From the IMG/VR virus record IMGVR_UViG_3300028735_000016, positions 1 through 37,375 of that record: DNA of 37,375 nucleotides; one strand, 5' to 3'. The notes under the pieces were generated by a model, which did not search any database, was not told the origin of the DNA, and was given only the letters and a program-made list of their open reading frames with translations. Positions within the stretch are counted from its first letter, which is position 1, and every line of letters begins with the position of its first letter. The DNA comes from a virus. Shown here one piece after another: positions 7,878 to 15,916 of this stretch. The translations under genes were made by a program, and so were the position numbers.

Positions 7878-8289
7878 CTTTCAACACTGGGATTTTGTTA
7901 ATCAAACAGCTCTGCCCTACATCCCGGCGCAAGTAGCTAGATATTTATGTCGGTGGAAAAAGAAGGGGAAGGAAGAAGATCTTCGAAAAGCTGTTCACTT
8001 CATGGAAAAGCTTATCGAAGAAGAAGCGACGCGAAGAAAAATACACCGTATTCTTGTGGAGAACTTCATTCTTTCTAATAAGATTGAAATGGAGGAGGCT
8101 AATGCGCTGCGATATCTCGTCAAGTATTATGTTGGCGCTGAAGATCTGCTTGTCATGGCACGAGGATGTATAGTACGAACATTGTCTGCTGAACTTATGA
8201 GAAAGGAGGCTTTGAAATCTGAAGCCCAAGCTGAGATCGAAGATCTATTTTCAACAATGCCAAACCTCAACCCAAAAGGAGATATGTAA
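7822..8289 (+). CDS. DUF3310 protein
   Basis: This is a 155-residue protein whose first half is a DUF3310 domain, a widespread phage nucleotide-kinase-associated domain of unknown function: VGGNHYKSDFQHWDF, then VARYLCRWKKKGKEEDL and AVHFMEKLIE. The C-terminal half is helical and charged with no recognised domain. Start ATG 7822 has GGGAG upstream and overlaps the HD gene by 56 nt, so an earlier ATG at 7774 is unlikely. Being coupled to nucleotide-metabolism genes is usual for this family. Confidence 0.85.
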   Translation: MVSDQANERQVGGNHYKSDFQHWDFVNQTALPYIPAQVARYLCRWKKKGKEEDLRKAVHFMEKLIEEEATRRKIHRILVENFILSNKIEMEEANALRYLVKYYVGAEDLLVMARGCIVRTLSAELMRKEALKSEAQAEIEDLFSTMPNLNPKGDM

Positions 8290-8504
8290 TGCAGAAAGAA
8301 CTTCTCTTAGACAAGGAAGATTCTGTTAAAATTGAAGTGGTCGAGCTTCCGGGGTATAAAATTGTTGTTTGCTACGAAGAACTGAAACTGGCCATACTCG
8401 AAAAGCTGAAGAAGGAGACAATCGAAGCTTTGAATGCTCGCCGCTATGCGGCGGCAAAAAAAGAAGAAACGCTTCAAGCAGCAGCGTTTACAACGAGCGC
8501 CTAG
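8289..8504 (+). CDS. Small hypothetical protein
   Basis: This 71-residue acidic/basic protein is not recognised. It starts with the A of the previous TAA (TAATG) and follows AAAGGAGATATGTA, a good ribosome-binding sequence. It is predicted to be largely helical (LKLAILEKLKKETIEAL). It is the last gene of the rightward arm, directly before the terminator hairpin. Confidence 0.7.
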   Translation: MQKELLLDKEDSVKIEVVELPGYKIVVCYEELKLAILEKLKKETIEALNARRYAAAKKEETLQAAAFTTSA

Positions 8505-8511
8505 CCTTGGT

Positions 8512-8553
8512 GTTGGCGGCTGAAGGGAGAGCGCTCCAGCCGCCAACTCTTTT
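8512..8553 (+). terminator. Rho-independent terminator of the rightward arm
   Basis: GTTGGCGGCTG (8512-8522) pairs perfectly with CAGCCGCCAAC (8537-8547), an 11-bp GC-rich stem with a 14-base loop, followed by TCTTTT. It lies between converging genes. The T tail works only for the + strand; the reverse direction has no T run. Confidence 0.9.
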
Positions 8554-9007
8554 AAGCACCTTCTGCAAGTTTTCCACCAAAGCTTACAAACGCTTTTCTC
8601 AAAGTGCTTAGTTTTTGTTCCCGCTGGCCATATCCAGCCCCAGGAAAGCTTGCCCATATATTACAACACTTCGCTATCGCTTCATCGAAACGACCAGCAT
8701 CTATATCTGGCAGCGCCCGACGTTCTCGTATTTGCTGTAGCGCGATAGCATCTTGCGAGGACGGCGAGAAGTCGGGCAGCGCAAGCAGTTTCTTGTACGA
8801 ATCAAAGTATCTAGCAAGTAGTTGGTAACGACCAGCTGCTGTCGAATATAACCCAAGTTTCGGGATATAGACTTTGATTCTTGGATGGTCGGCATAGCTG
8901 TCGAATAGCTGCCCGCCGACAATGACATTATAGCCATCATCACCTTTTCCATAAGTTCCCTCCGATTTCGCTATAGTGTCTAGGAAGGCTTTTCGATTCT
9001 CATTCAC
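8552..9007 (-). CDS. Endolysin, lambda R-like lytic transglycosylase
   Basis: This 151-residue peptidoglycan-cleaving enzyme is of the lambda endolysin type. The likely catalytic glutamate is E16 in AKSEGTYG. Family blocks GYNVIVGGQLF, YADHPRIKV, LGLYSTAAGRYQLL and SFPGAGYGQ are all present, and the length matches lambda R. The start is taken as GTG 9007, which overlaps the previous stop (GTGA) and follows AAAGGGTGG; an in-frame GTG at 9016 is the alternative. It is the last gene of the leftward late operon, after holin-like genes. Confidence 0.93.
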   Translation of the reverse strand: MNENRKAFLDTIAKSEGTYGKGDDGYNVIVGGQLFDSYADHPRIKVYIPKLGLYSTAAGRYQLLARYFDSYKKLLALPDFSPSSQDAIALQQIRERRALPDIDAGRFDEAIAKCCNIWASFPGAGYGQREQKLSTLRKAFVSFGGKLAEGA

Positions 9008-9375
9008 TGAAACCACCCTTTCACTTTTTCATAAGCTTTAACAGGATCATGAAGAACTACATAGACAGCCCCTAGAGCAGAGACAACAACAGCAAAGACC
9101 TTTAACATCACAGCCATTGTTTTCATGGCCTTACCAAACCCTTTTATGTTTCCCCAGGCTTCAACGATTTCATGGGTTTTGTCCAGCTTAGCATTCATTT
9201 CTTCTACACTTTTGGCGAGCTGAGGCAAAATCTCGAGAGACTTATCGCCTTTTTCAAGTCGTTCGTTTATATCGTCCAATTCCTTAGTGACGAATGCAAG
9301 AGGAATACATGTTTCCCCACAAGGTGAAGAAGGAGCACGCGATATTTCTCGGGAAAACTGCTTTGACTCGGTCAT
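9004..9375 (-). CDS. Holin/spanin-like membrane protein with coiled coil
   Basis: This is a 123-residue protein. Residues 30-75 look like a coiled coil (KELDDINERLEKGDK, then LAKSVEEMNAKLDKT). One strong membrane segment follows near residues 85-108 (VMLKVFAVVVSALGAVYVVL), ending in a short basic tail. It sits directly before the endolysin, so a lysis accessory role is likely. ATG 9375 lies just after the preceding stop; the earlier in-frame codons overlap the upstream gene and are not needed. Confidence 0.65.
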   Translation of the reverse strand: MTESKQFSREISRAPSSPCGETCIPLAFVTKELDDINERLEKGDKSLEILPQLAKSVEEMNAKLDKTHEIVEAWGNIKGFGKAMKTMAVMLKVFAVVVSALGAVYVVLHDPVKAYEKVKGWFQ

Positions 9376-9383
9376 GTTACATA

Positions 9384-9986
9384 TTACGCGACAACTAAGG
9401 CCAGAGCCCAACCAGCGCCTATCAAAAACTCGCCCCATTCAGAAGAATTTGGCGCGTTGTTCAATCCTTTAAAGGGAATGTAGTGGCCGATGGCATAGGC
9501 AAGGGGCTGCCAACAAGCAACGATTGCTACAGCCGCAGCTGCTCCAGTGATAGAAGCTCCTAGTAAGGTGGGAGGAATGAAGACACACAATCCTCTAGCA
9601 GCGCCGATGACTAACATCTGAAGCATGTCGATGGCAGTTCGTTTCCACAACGGCCATCCTTGCCATCTTTCTTGCGACACTTTTATAAAGAACGAAATCC
9701 AGCGATTCTGAAAAGTCGGAATACTGTTTTTTTCATAACGACCCATGTCCTGAGCAATAGCATGAGGAATAAGAATCGCGGCAAAAGATAAGAAGAAATA
9801 TGCGACAGCTACGTCTAGCCGTGTATTCGGAAGAGATAAGAGAATATAAGCTACGACGAATGTTCCGCACCACATAAGACGCGCAACAAAGTTGCCTATA
9901 GTTTTTCGTTTTTCGTTGAATGGCCAGCCGTTTCTTAGATAGTGATAGCCGAATATTAAGACAGCAACAGCAAGAAGTAACCTCAT
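9384..9986 (-). CDS. Multi-span membrane protein, unknown function
   Basis: This 200-residue protein has about five hydrophobic stretches: residues 2-14, around 38-53, 58-77, around 120-155 and the extreme C-terminus. It has no recognised enzymatic motif. It starts in an ATGA overlap with the holin-like gene upstream, after GGAGTTACAAG. Its place in the lysis block suggests a membrane role in lysis or superinfection, but this is inference. Confidence 0.75.
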   Translation of the reverse strand: MRLLLAVAVLIFGYHYLRNGWPFNEKRKTIGNFVARLMWCGTFVVAYILLSLPNTRLDVAVAYFFLSFAAILIPHAIAQDMGRYEKNSIPTFQNRWISFFIKVSQERWQGWPLWKRTAIDMLQMLVIGAARGLCVFIPPTLLGASITGAAAAVAIVACWQPLAYAIGHYIPFKGLNNAPNSSEWGEFLIGAGWALALVVA

Positions 9987-10408
9987 CTTGTAACTCCTTT
10001 TAGTTTTTCAAAGGTGCGAAGTCCGCCAAGACCAAGCATACCGAATAGGACGGTCATCAGCGACGTAACATCTAAGGTTAAGACAATCTCAGTTCCTCCG
10101 GTTCGGACAACTATCCAATTCGCAATCGGAAGAAAGAAAAAGTGAAGCGCGAATGCGCTGCCGCAAACCCACCCAACAAATGGACGCCAGCCCGAAACAA
10201 ACAACGAAGAATGTTTTGCTTCTTCAGCATTGATAGCGAGCTGTCCTTTCGCAAGTTCTGATTCAGCAGTCAGCTCTGCGAGACGACCATCTTGTTGCAT
10301 TCTATACAACTCAAGCTTAGCTTTGTCGCGTTGTTCCGGGTCAGGCCAAAGGCGGTCTATAAGCTTACCGCCAATGTCCAGAGCTGCGCTGATAGGATCG
10401 AAGGACAT
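9983..10408 (-). CDS. Holin-like protein (3TM / DUF3154 type)
   Basis: This 141-residue protein has an amphipathic, charged N-terminal half (WPDPEQRDKAKLELYRMQQDG, then a helix rich in Glu and Ala) followed by two or three membrane segments (VGWVCGSAFALHFFFL; LMTVLFGMLGLGGLRTFEKL). This matches the phage 'holin of 3TMs' family described from gene-transfer-release systems. It would form the lesion that releases the endolysin. It lies three genes before the endolysin. Confidence 0.8.
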   Translation of the reverse strand: MSFDPISAALDIGGKLIDRLWPDPEQRDKAKLELYRMQQDGRLAELTAESELAKGQLAINAEEAKHSSLFVSGWRPFVGWVCGSAFALHFFFLPIANWIVVRTGGTEIVLTLDVTSLMTVLFGMLGLGGLRTFEKLKGVTR

Positions 10409-10415
10409 TAGAACC

Positions 10416-11357
10416 TCACTTAATTCTTATTACTTGAAAGCGTGTGCGCGACGCGAAAAGAGCTATCTGCGATCCTGTATTTTGATAGCACGCCACTTCA
10501 AGATAATCACTTGCTGTCAAGTCCATGACAGCAGAAAGAGAAACAGTTCTATCAGAATTGCCAGAAGGCATCGCTATGCGAGCTAGGTAATTTGTTGAAG
10601 AATTGTTCTTATACAACATTACTGTGAACTCGCCAGCTGCTACTGTATTAAAGCACACTGTAGTATTAACAAGATAGCGACCAGTTTCGCTAACTGTGAT
10701 ACGTTGGTTATTTAAAGAATTGTCGTGCCAAGATTTATCGTCAAACTCTTCGCTGCCGAAGTTAAGTTTAGTTGTCACTCCAGAACTAACACTCTGAGCA
10801 GTAGAAGGAACAACCGAAGTTCCGTAACCAAACAATTCTGTGTAGGCAGGATCAGCGTTAGCTCCCCCACTGAGAAGTGCGTAACCAGCTGTTCCTTCTC
10901 TTGCAAGCTTCGTCACATCAACTACATTCGCAGCAATCTTAGCTGCCGTGACACTAGCATCTTTGATCTTTGCTGTTTCTACAGCGTCTGTTGCCAGCTT
11001 CGCGGCAGTCACGCTAGCATCTTTGATCTTTGCTGTTTCTACAGCGTCTGTTGCCAGCTTCGCGGCAGTCACGCTAGCATCTTTGATCTTTGCTGTTTCT
11101 ACAGCGTCTGTTGCCAGCTTCGCGGCAGTCACGTTAGCATCTTTGATCTTTGCTGTTTCTACAGCGTCTGTTGCCAGCTTCTCGGCAGAAATGCCACCGG
11201 TCGCTACAAAACTGCCAGCGGCTAAGGCAGTAGCAATGTCCGCCATGAGTTGACGAATTGCATCATTCACTCCTCCGGGCGCGCAACCTTCAGAGATGTC
11301 AGTGCCGCTGATAGTAGAGTTGTTAGCCGGAGTCGTACTGTAGTCAGTTATTGCCAT
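10416..11357 (-). CDS. Tail fibre/appendage protein with 20-residue repeats
   Basis: This is a 313-residue protein. The N-terminus looks like a virion-attachment region (NNSTISGTDISEGC, PGGVNDAIRQLMADI). Residues about 60-145 hold four tandem 20-residue repeats of the type TAAKLATDAVETAKIKDASV, which usually form a trimeric shaft. The last 150 residues form a beta-rich head typical of TNF- or C1q-like fibre tips (SETGRYLVNTTVCF, EFTVMLYKN). It probably takes part in host binding. Start ATG 11357 follows AGGAG. Nearly identical DNA repeats underlie the shaft. Confidence 0.8.
   Translation of the reverse strand: MAITDYSTTPANNSTISGTDISEGCAPGGVNDAIRQLMADIATALAAGSFVATGGISAEKLATDAVETAKIKDANVTAAKLATDAVETAKIKDASVTAAKLATDAVETAKIKDASVTAAKLATDAVETAKIKDASVTAAKIAANVVDVTKLAREGTAGYALLSGGANADPAYTELFGYGTSVVPSTAQSVSSGVTTKLNFGSEEFDDKSWHDNSLNNQRITVSETGRYLVNTTVCFNTVAAGEFTVMLYKNNSSTNYLARIAMPSGNSDRTVSLSAVMDLTASDYLEVACYQNTGSQIALFASRTRFQVIRIK
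10952..11180. repeat. 60-bp tandem repeat, about 3.8 copies
   Basis: Three copies (at 10981, 11041 and 11101) are identical except for one base in the third, and partial copies flank them. The period of 60 keeps the fibre gene in frame (20 residues per unit). The near identity suggests recent expansion or ongoing homogenisation. Confidence 0.95.
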
Positions 11358-11366
11358 GTAAGTCTC

Positions 11367-11438
11367 CTATTTCGCAAGTTCGACAATATAAGTTACTATG
11401 ACAGCGAAACACCCCACTACGAAGATGCCAGCCGCCAT
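11367..11438 (-). CDS. 23-residue membrane peptide
   Basis: A very short gene encodes MAAGIFVVGCFAVIVTYIVE plus LAK, one clean membrane segment. GAGGTG lies 6 nt before ATG 11438. The gene fits exactly between the internal virion gene (ends 11443) and the fibre gene (starts 11357), which itself has its own ribosome-binding site. Function unknown; a lysis- or entry-related membrane peptide is possible. Confidence 0.6.
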   Translation of the reverse strand: MAAGIFVVGCFAVIVTYIVELAK

Positions 11439-11442
11439 GATT

Positions 11443-13431
11443 TCACCTCTGTGTTTCAAGAGTTGTGATATACGGAGCTTGACGATAGAAATCTTCAAGC
11501 GTCGGTCCCGGTTGGCGGCGACGTAAGATCTCTGCCAGCATTTCTGCGCCTTTAGGATCCATGAGCACATCAGCAGCAGCCTGAGCATTGCGCCCATAAC
11601 GCCAAGAAGATAAAGTATCCCCAACCGTTGTCAGCCACCGTCCTGGAGAAGCACCAACCGAAGCAGCTTCTCCAACCGGAGAGCCTTGCGCAAGCTCGCC
11701 TTGAATAAGTAGGTTAGCAGCCGTCTGAGAACCAGCTGGCATGCGCCTTCCTTGCGCCTTAAACACGTCCAGAAGACTTTTGACTTTCAGCCATTTTGCT
11801 TCCCCGTCCGGTAAAGCGCGAATTACAGCCTCCAGGTTACGAGCTTGTTGCTCATTGCCGGCCACTGTAGCTGCGAACTTAGCTCCGCCATACTGATTGA
11901 GACCACTGACTAAGGCTTGGTTAGCTTCGTTGAAAGACATCGCTAGATACTGCCTAGTTAGTTCGCTAACTTCAGTCGGGGTTAGACCCGTAAGCTTAGA
12001 AACAGCCTCGAAAACCCCTTGTTCGCTCCCAGCCGGGGGGTTAGGCTTGAACAGGACGCTTTTTTGTGCTCCCAGGGTCTCAGAGGACGCAAGCTGACCT
12101 AGCGGTGCCCGCTCCAGGGGAGCTAGTACTGACTGGCGGCCTTCAGCTCCTATCTGGAGCGCCTGGGCATATCTGGGATCAGCCTTCTTAGCAGCTTCGA
12201 CGACCTCTTTTTCGGCCATGCTTCGCAAACGGGCTTTATTAAGGTCTTGGTTCGCCGAAGCCGGGTTAGCTGCATTTTCAGAAAGCGTTCGTAGATGCTT
12301 CTTTACAGCATCAAATACGCCAACGCTGTTGTCCGGCAATCCTTGAATTTGAGCTCCAAGTTCTGGGTCTGCGCGAACAGCAGCCAAAGCTTTTTGGAAG
12401 GAGGGATTGTCTTTCACAGCTGCGAAGTCTTCAGCAAGAATTGGTGTCCTCATACTCTGATCATAGAACGGCTGTGCTTGCTTATTTATTTCTTGTCTTG
12501 TCTGATCAATGACACTCTTTGCCGCCGTCTGAATCTTCGGGGCAATCTCGAAAGGAGAAATTTGCTCAGGAGAAACTTGCTTCAAAATACTTTCCATCGC
12601 TGCTGTATTCGCTGCTGGGCGCTCAGCGTAGAACTCCTTTAACGAAGGCCCACTGCGAGAAGAGTGTTCGAGAACACGTTGTACATCGCTCAGCCCTGTT
12701 TTTCCGTTCGTAATTTGTTGAACAGCCTCAGCAGCGGAAAGCTTTATTCCCATCGCTCGTGCTCTGTCCATCAAAATCTGAGATTGAATTAGATCTTCTT
12801 GAGAAATGTTTGGAATTTGCTTCGCTAGAATCGCTTCTCCGTTTTTAGGAACTCTGAATACCTTTGCCGCAGCCGCAGGAGCAACAGCTCCAGCAAGACG
12901 AGCCCACGGATTGTCATTCGTTAGTTGTCCAGCAGTTTCGGAAATGGCAGCAGGAATTAAAGCTTGTGTTATCAGCTTTCTTTCTGTCGAAGGCAACGTT
13001 CCAGATATGAACTGAGTGCCTGTGCGAGCATATTTACCAGCTGTAGTCTGTGGCTCGTGCGCTCCTCCTGTCAAAGCATTCAAAGCCATTGTTGTTTGAG
13101 CAGAAGGAAGATTCATCGCTTCGTAATCTTGCATCAAAGCATCGTACATTCCTGTAGGAAGTACACCAGCTTTGTCTAGAAGACTAAGAACTCCGCGCCC
13201 TACTGCTGCCTTTGCGATTTCGTATATGTCGGCAGGAAAATTAACTAATGATGACAACCCTTCCTTAGTTCCTTGCCCAGCACTCAGCGCAACATCAACA
13301 GCTGTGTCGCCCGCCTTCTCAAGTTTTGAAGGAGGCGGCTCAACACCAATAGCTTCGGCAATCATTTCCGGCGTTGCTTCGTCCGGAAACCGATGCACTG
13401 TTCCATCTGGAAGTGTAACTGTTTGCGTCAT
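11443..13431 (-). CDS. Large internal virion / DNA-ejection protein
   Basis: This 662-residue protein begins with TVTLPDGTVHRFPDEATPE, a short domain common at the N-terminus of phage internal or ejection proteins. The rest is Ala-rich and mostly helical with Gly/Ala hydrophobic patches (ARLAGAVAPAAAAK), suited to membrane insertion. No transglycosylase motif was seen. It sits in the block where podoviruses encode internal core proteins. It starts in a TAATG overlap with the upstream gene. Confidence 0.7.
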   Translation of the reverse strand: MTQTVTLPDGTVHRFPDEATPEMIAEAIGVEPPPSKLEKAGDTAVDVALSAGQGTKEGLSSLVNFPADIYEIAKAAVGRGVLSLLDKAGVLPTGMYDALMQDYEAMNLPSAQTTMALNALTGGAHEPQTTAGKYARTGTQFISGTLPSTERKLITQALIPAAISETAGQLTNDNPWARLAGAVAPAAAAKVFRVPKNGEAILAKQIPNISQEDLIQSQILMDRARAMGIKLSAAEAVQQITNGKTGLSDVQRVLEHSSRSGPSLKEFYAERPAANTAAMESILKQVSPEQISPFEIAPKIQTAAKSVIDQTRQEINKQAQPFYDQSMRTPILAEDFAAVKDNPSFQKALAAVRADPELGAQIQGLPDNSVGVFDAVKKHLRTLSENAANPASANQDLNKARLRSMAEKEVVEAAKKADPRYAQALQIGAEGRQSVLAPLERAPLGQLASSETLGAQKSVLFKPNPPAGSEQGVFEAVSKLTGLTPTEVSELTRQYLAMSFNEANQALVSGLNQYGGAKFAATVAGNEQQARNLEAVIRALPDGEAKWLKVKSLLDVFKAQGRRMPAGSQTAANLLIQGELAQGSPVGEAASVGASPGRWLTTVGDTLSSWRYGRNAQAAADVLMDPKGAEMLAEILRRRQPGPTLEDFYRQAPYITTLETQR

Positions 13432-14699
13432 TATTTCTTCTTAAGTCTGTTAGTTCTTGGGTCAATTACCCATTCAACAGTCGGCTTTGGTCTTACCTCG
13501 TCAAGTCTTTTGTTTTCTGCCTCTTCTTGGAATAGAGGATGTGTTTCAGAATATTGTTTCAGCTCATAAAGAAAGTTATCATCTAATTTCCCTCCTGTCT
13601 TCAAGCGATAATTTCGCGCTAATGTCGCCACGTCTTCATTTCGCTTTTGAAGTTTCTCTGTCACTTTAATCAGCTGTCTTCGCCCTTCAGGAGTCATCTC
13701 AAGCCCGGGCTGCATAGAATCCAAATAGACACGATCGGCATCAGACATTGCGCCCGGCATACCTGCTCCGCCTGAAGGATTTCGCGCTTCTAACGCCATA
13801 CCACGCGCCAACGCCTGAGTTACTTCTTGCGCTCCCATCTCATCCGGAAGATCTACTTGAATTCCGACACGGGCCAGCCCCTTCTTTATATCTAGAGCAG
13901 TATTGCCGAATTTTCCAGTCTGAATATCCCCCAAAGAAGAATCAATCGCCTTCATCTTCTGAAGCTTGTCTCTCCCCCTTATAGCAGCATCTTGTATTTC
14001 AGTATATCTCTCTGCGTACCACTTATCAATCTGCCCTTCTTGTGTTCCTGGAGCTGGGTTAGGACTCTTGTAGAATGTTTCTAATCCACCCTCTACGCTT
14101 CCAGGCCCGACAAGGGTTGCCCCCGGCGCGACTTCTCTAAGTCTGCCACGATCGAACGCAAACTGATTAGAGAGATCTAAGCCTTTTTCATACTTCGTTT
14201 TCTGCATCGCGAACGGAAGCTTCGCAGCTTCTTCGCCTGTTGTTCTAGCAATGAGCACTGGGTTCTTAGCCGCTTCTATATTTGCTTCAAGTTGTGGCTT
14301 AAATTGAAGATCAACAGCGTAGTCGCCGACTTTTGCAGCTTTCTTCGAAGCAAGTTCAATAGCAGTGCTAGGGGCGACAGGCATCCCCTCTGGAAGACCA
14401 AGAGACTTTGAGAATTCTGGATTACTTTGCAAGAAAGAGGTCATCTCTTCTTGCTGCTTCATATCAGTTAAGGGCTTGTAATAAGCAGCTAACTCATGCA
14501 TGTAATTCCCCATTCCGCTCTGATACCCACCAAGCCCAGCTGTGAGAAGTTGAAGGATAGAGGGAGAGGGTCCAGGATGCGGAGCAGACATGTTTGCTAA
14601 TGCAGAAGCTGCACCAAGCCAACCTTGCGTCTGCGCATCTCGCGCTTGCCGCGCATTCAGAAATTTGTTGTTCGGATTAAAAAAATCAAGAAACCCCAT
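13431..14699 (-). CDS. Putative internal virion protein
   Basis: This 422-residue protein has no recognised enzymatic domain. The N-terminal region is GLGGYQSG-like and flexible, the middle is helical (EEMTSFLQSNPEFSKS), and the C-terminus is Lys-rich (RTNRLKKK). Start ATG 14699 follows GGAG. Its position between the Gly-rich tail protein and the 662-residue protein suggests a structural or ejection role. Confidence in a real gene is high, in function low. Confidence 0.7.
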   Translation of the reverse strand: MGFLDFFNPNNKFLNARQARDAQTQGWLGAASALANMSAPHPGPSPSILQLLTAGLGGYQSGMGNYMHELAAYYKPLTDMKQQEEMTSFLQSNPEFSKSLGLPEGMPVAPSTAIELASKKAAKVGDYAVDLQFKPQLEANIEAAKNPVLIARTTGEEAAKLPFAMQKTKYEKGLDLSNQFAFDRGRLREVAPGATLVGPGSVEGGLETFYKSPNPAPGTQEGQIDKWYAERYTEIQDAAIRGRDKLQKMKAIDSSLGDIQTGKFGNTALDIKKGLARVGIQVDLPDEMGAQEVTQALARGMALEARNPSGGAGMPGAMSDADRVYLDSMQPGLEMTPEGRRQLIKVTEKLQKRNEDVATLARNYRLKTGGKLDDNFLYELKQYSETHPLFQEEAENKRLDEVRPKPTVEWVIDPRTNRLKKK

Positions 14700-14708
14700 A
14701 TCATGCTC

Positions 14709-15518
14709 CTATCTACTGAGAGCGCCATAAGCACCGAGACCGAGAGCGCCAGCACCAAGCAAACTACCAATAAGAGATGTTCCACTGAGAGGAGTTTGCG
14801 TTGACTGGCTGCCTCCGTAATTTCCCTGAATAAGGCCCATGTACTGACCAAGTTTGTTCGCTGGTAGATTTTGCTCATAATTCCACTTATTGACAGCAGC
14901 GTCAATCAAGCTTTGTTGTTGTTTATCTTGTAACGCACCAACATCGCTAAGTTTACTGAGATCAATGTAATCTTGGTTCACCATCGTCGGAACATAGCCA
15001 AGCGCATTCTGCTGATTAGCGCGTTCAGCATTGTAATTATTGTAGTAAGTTTGTGCGTACAAATTTCCTAAGCTGTTTGCTAAAGTGTCATTTGCTCGCC
15101 CTGTCATAAATGCCTGCATACCAGAACCATAACGCCCAGCTCCAGACAACCCAGAATTGATACCGCCAATCGTATCGTAATAATTCTTAGCTATGTTTTG
15201 TGCTCCAGCACGGAAGTTAGCGTCAAGATAAGGATTGCTGTTAAGATAAGAACCGCCCAAAACATCCCCAAGATAACTGTTTCCCTGTGTCTGAAGAGGA
15301 TTTCCTTTCAGCGCTCGCTGTGATTGAAGAGCCATAGCTTGTTGCGTCGTCTCTGACAACGGCGCAACTGTGCTGTCAGGGAAATACTTAGGAGTGTTGC
15401 TGTCATACTGCTTACGGGCCTCGCTAAATCCGTAAAGTAAAGGTGCTTGTTGTCCAGACCAAGGATCAGCCTTCTGAACAGTAGTATTTTGTCCGCCGCC
15501 GCCGCCGCCGCCTGTCAT
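14709..15518 (-). CDS. Virion-associated protein with polyglycine N-terminus
   Basis: This 269-residue protein starts MTGGGGGGGQ, the glycine run being encoded by a short GCC-type triplet run at about 15497-15517 on the + strand. The body is rich in Gln, Asn, Tyr and Ala (AGRYGSGMQAF, ANQQNALGYVP), resembling internal virion proteins found next to tail genes in podoviruses. GGAGG precedes ATG 15518; the in-frame upstream codons overlap the previous gene. The C-terminus is a hydrophobic Gly/Ala helix. Confidence 0.7.
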   Translation of the reverse strand: MTGGGGGGGQNTTVQKADPWSGQQAPLLYGFSEARKQYDSNTPKYFPDSTVAPLSETTQQAMALQSQRALKGNPLQTQGNSYLGDVLGGSYLNSNPYLDANFRAGAQNIAKNYYDTIGGINSGLSGAGRYGSGMQAFMTGRANDTLANSLGNLYAQTYYNNYNAERANQQNALGYVPTMVNQDYIDLSKLSDVGALQDKQQQSLIDAAVNKWNYEQNLPANKLGQYMGLIQGNYGGSQSTQTPLSGTSLIGSLLGAGALGLGAYGALSR

Positions 15519-15916
15519 TTTATGTTCCTCCGTATTGTGTTCCAACACTTCACCCAGTGTGGGAGAACGCCAAGCCAACCATCACGAGCAAAGCCTTCCA
15601 TCTGAGAACAACCTTGCTCGCGAGCCCATTCAACCAAAGAATTTTCTTTCTTCAACCAATCTTTCAAGCCTGTCCCGCCAAGCAATAATATTTGACAAAC
15701 TTTTCGACGAGGATAAGAAAGAATTTGTGTTACACACGCTGCTGTAATTTTTTCTTCGGGCTTCCATACCCAGAGCTGCATATTTCGAAGCAACAAAGCT
15801 TCATAGTAATCCTGGAGAAGAAAATCCCCTTGCCCCTTATCGACTGCCTTCTGTAACAATGGCGAGACTATTGGCCAAACTTCATCAATGTCTGTATTAA
15901 GAACACCAACTAACAT
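15515..15916 (-). CDS. GNAT-like internal protein (T7 gp13-type fold suspected)
   Basis: This 133-residue protein has a layout resembling a GNAT acetyltransferase: an N-terminal helix, a strand pair (MQLWVWKPEEKITAACVTQIL), a central strand (KVCQILLLGGTGL), a helix, and a late strand (GCSQMEGFARDGW). The acetyl-CoA loop is not convincing. T7 gp13, an internal-core assembly protein, is a known GNAT-like non-enzyme in the same genomic context, so a structural role is as likely as catalysis. ATG 15916 overlaps the upstream TAA (TAATG). Confidence 0.6.
   Translation of the reverse strand: MLVGVLNTDIDEVWPIVSPLLQKAVDKGQGDFLLQDYYEALLLRNMQLWVWKPEEKITAACVTQILSYPRRKVCQILLLGGTGLKDWLKKENSLVEWAREQGCSQMEGFARDGWLGVLPHWVKCWNTIRRNIK

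Noticed and set aside
8512-8547. Bidirectional terminator also serving the endolysin operon
   Set aside because: The stem is symmetric, but the leftward side is followed by ACCAAGGC with no T run.
10952-11180. CRISPR-like array
   Set aside because: The units are contiguous 60-bp coding repeats without variable spacers.
10725-11253. Rightward repetitive frames through the fibre gene
   Set aside because: They are antisense to the 60-bp repeats of the leftward fibre gene, which has a ribosome-binding site and recognisable fibre features.
11439-11624. Longer version of the 23-residue peptide gene (85 residues)
   Set aside because: The upstream part overlaps the 662-residue virion gene in another frame; the GAGGTG site points to the start at 11438.
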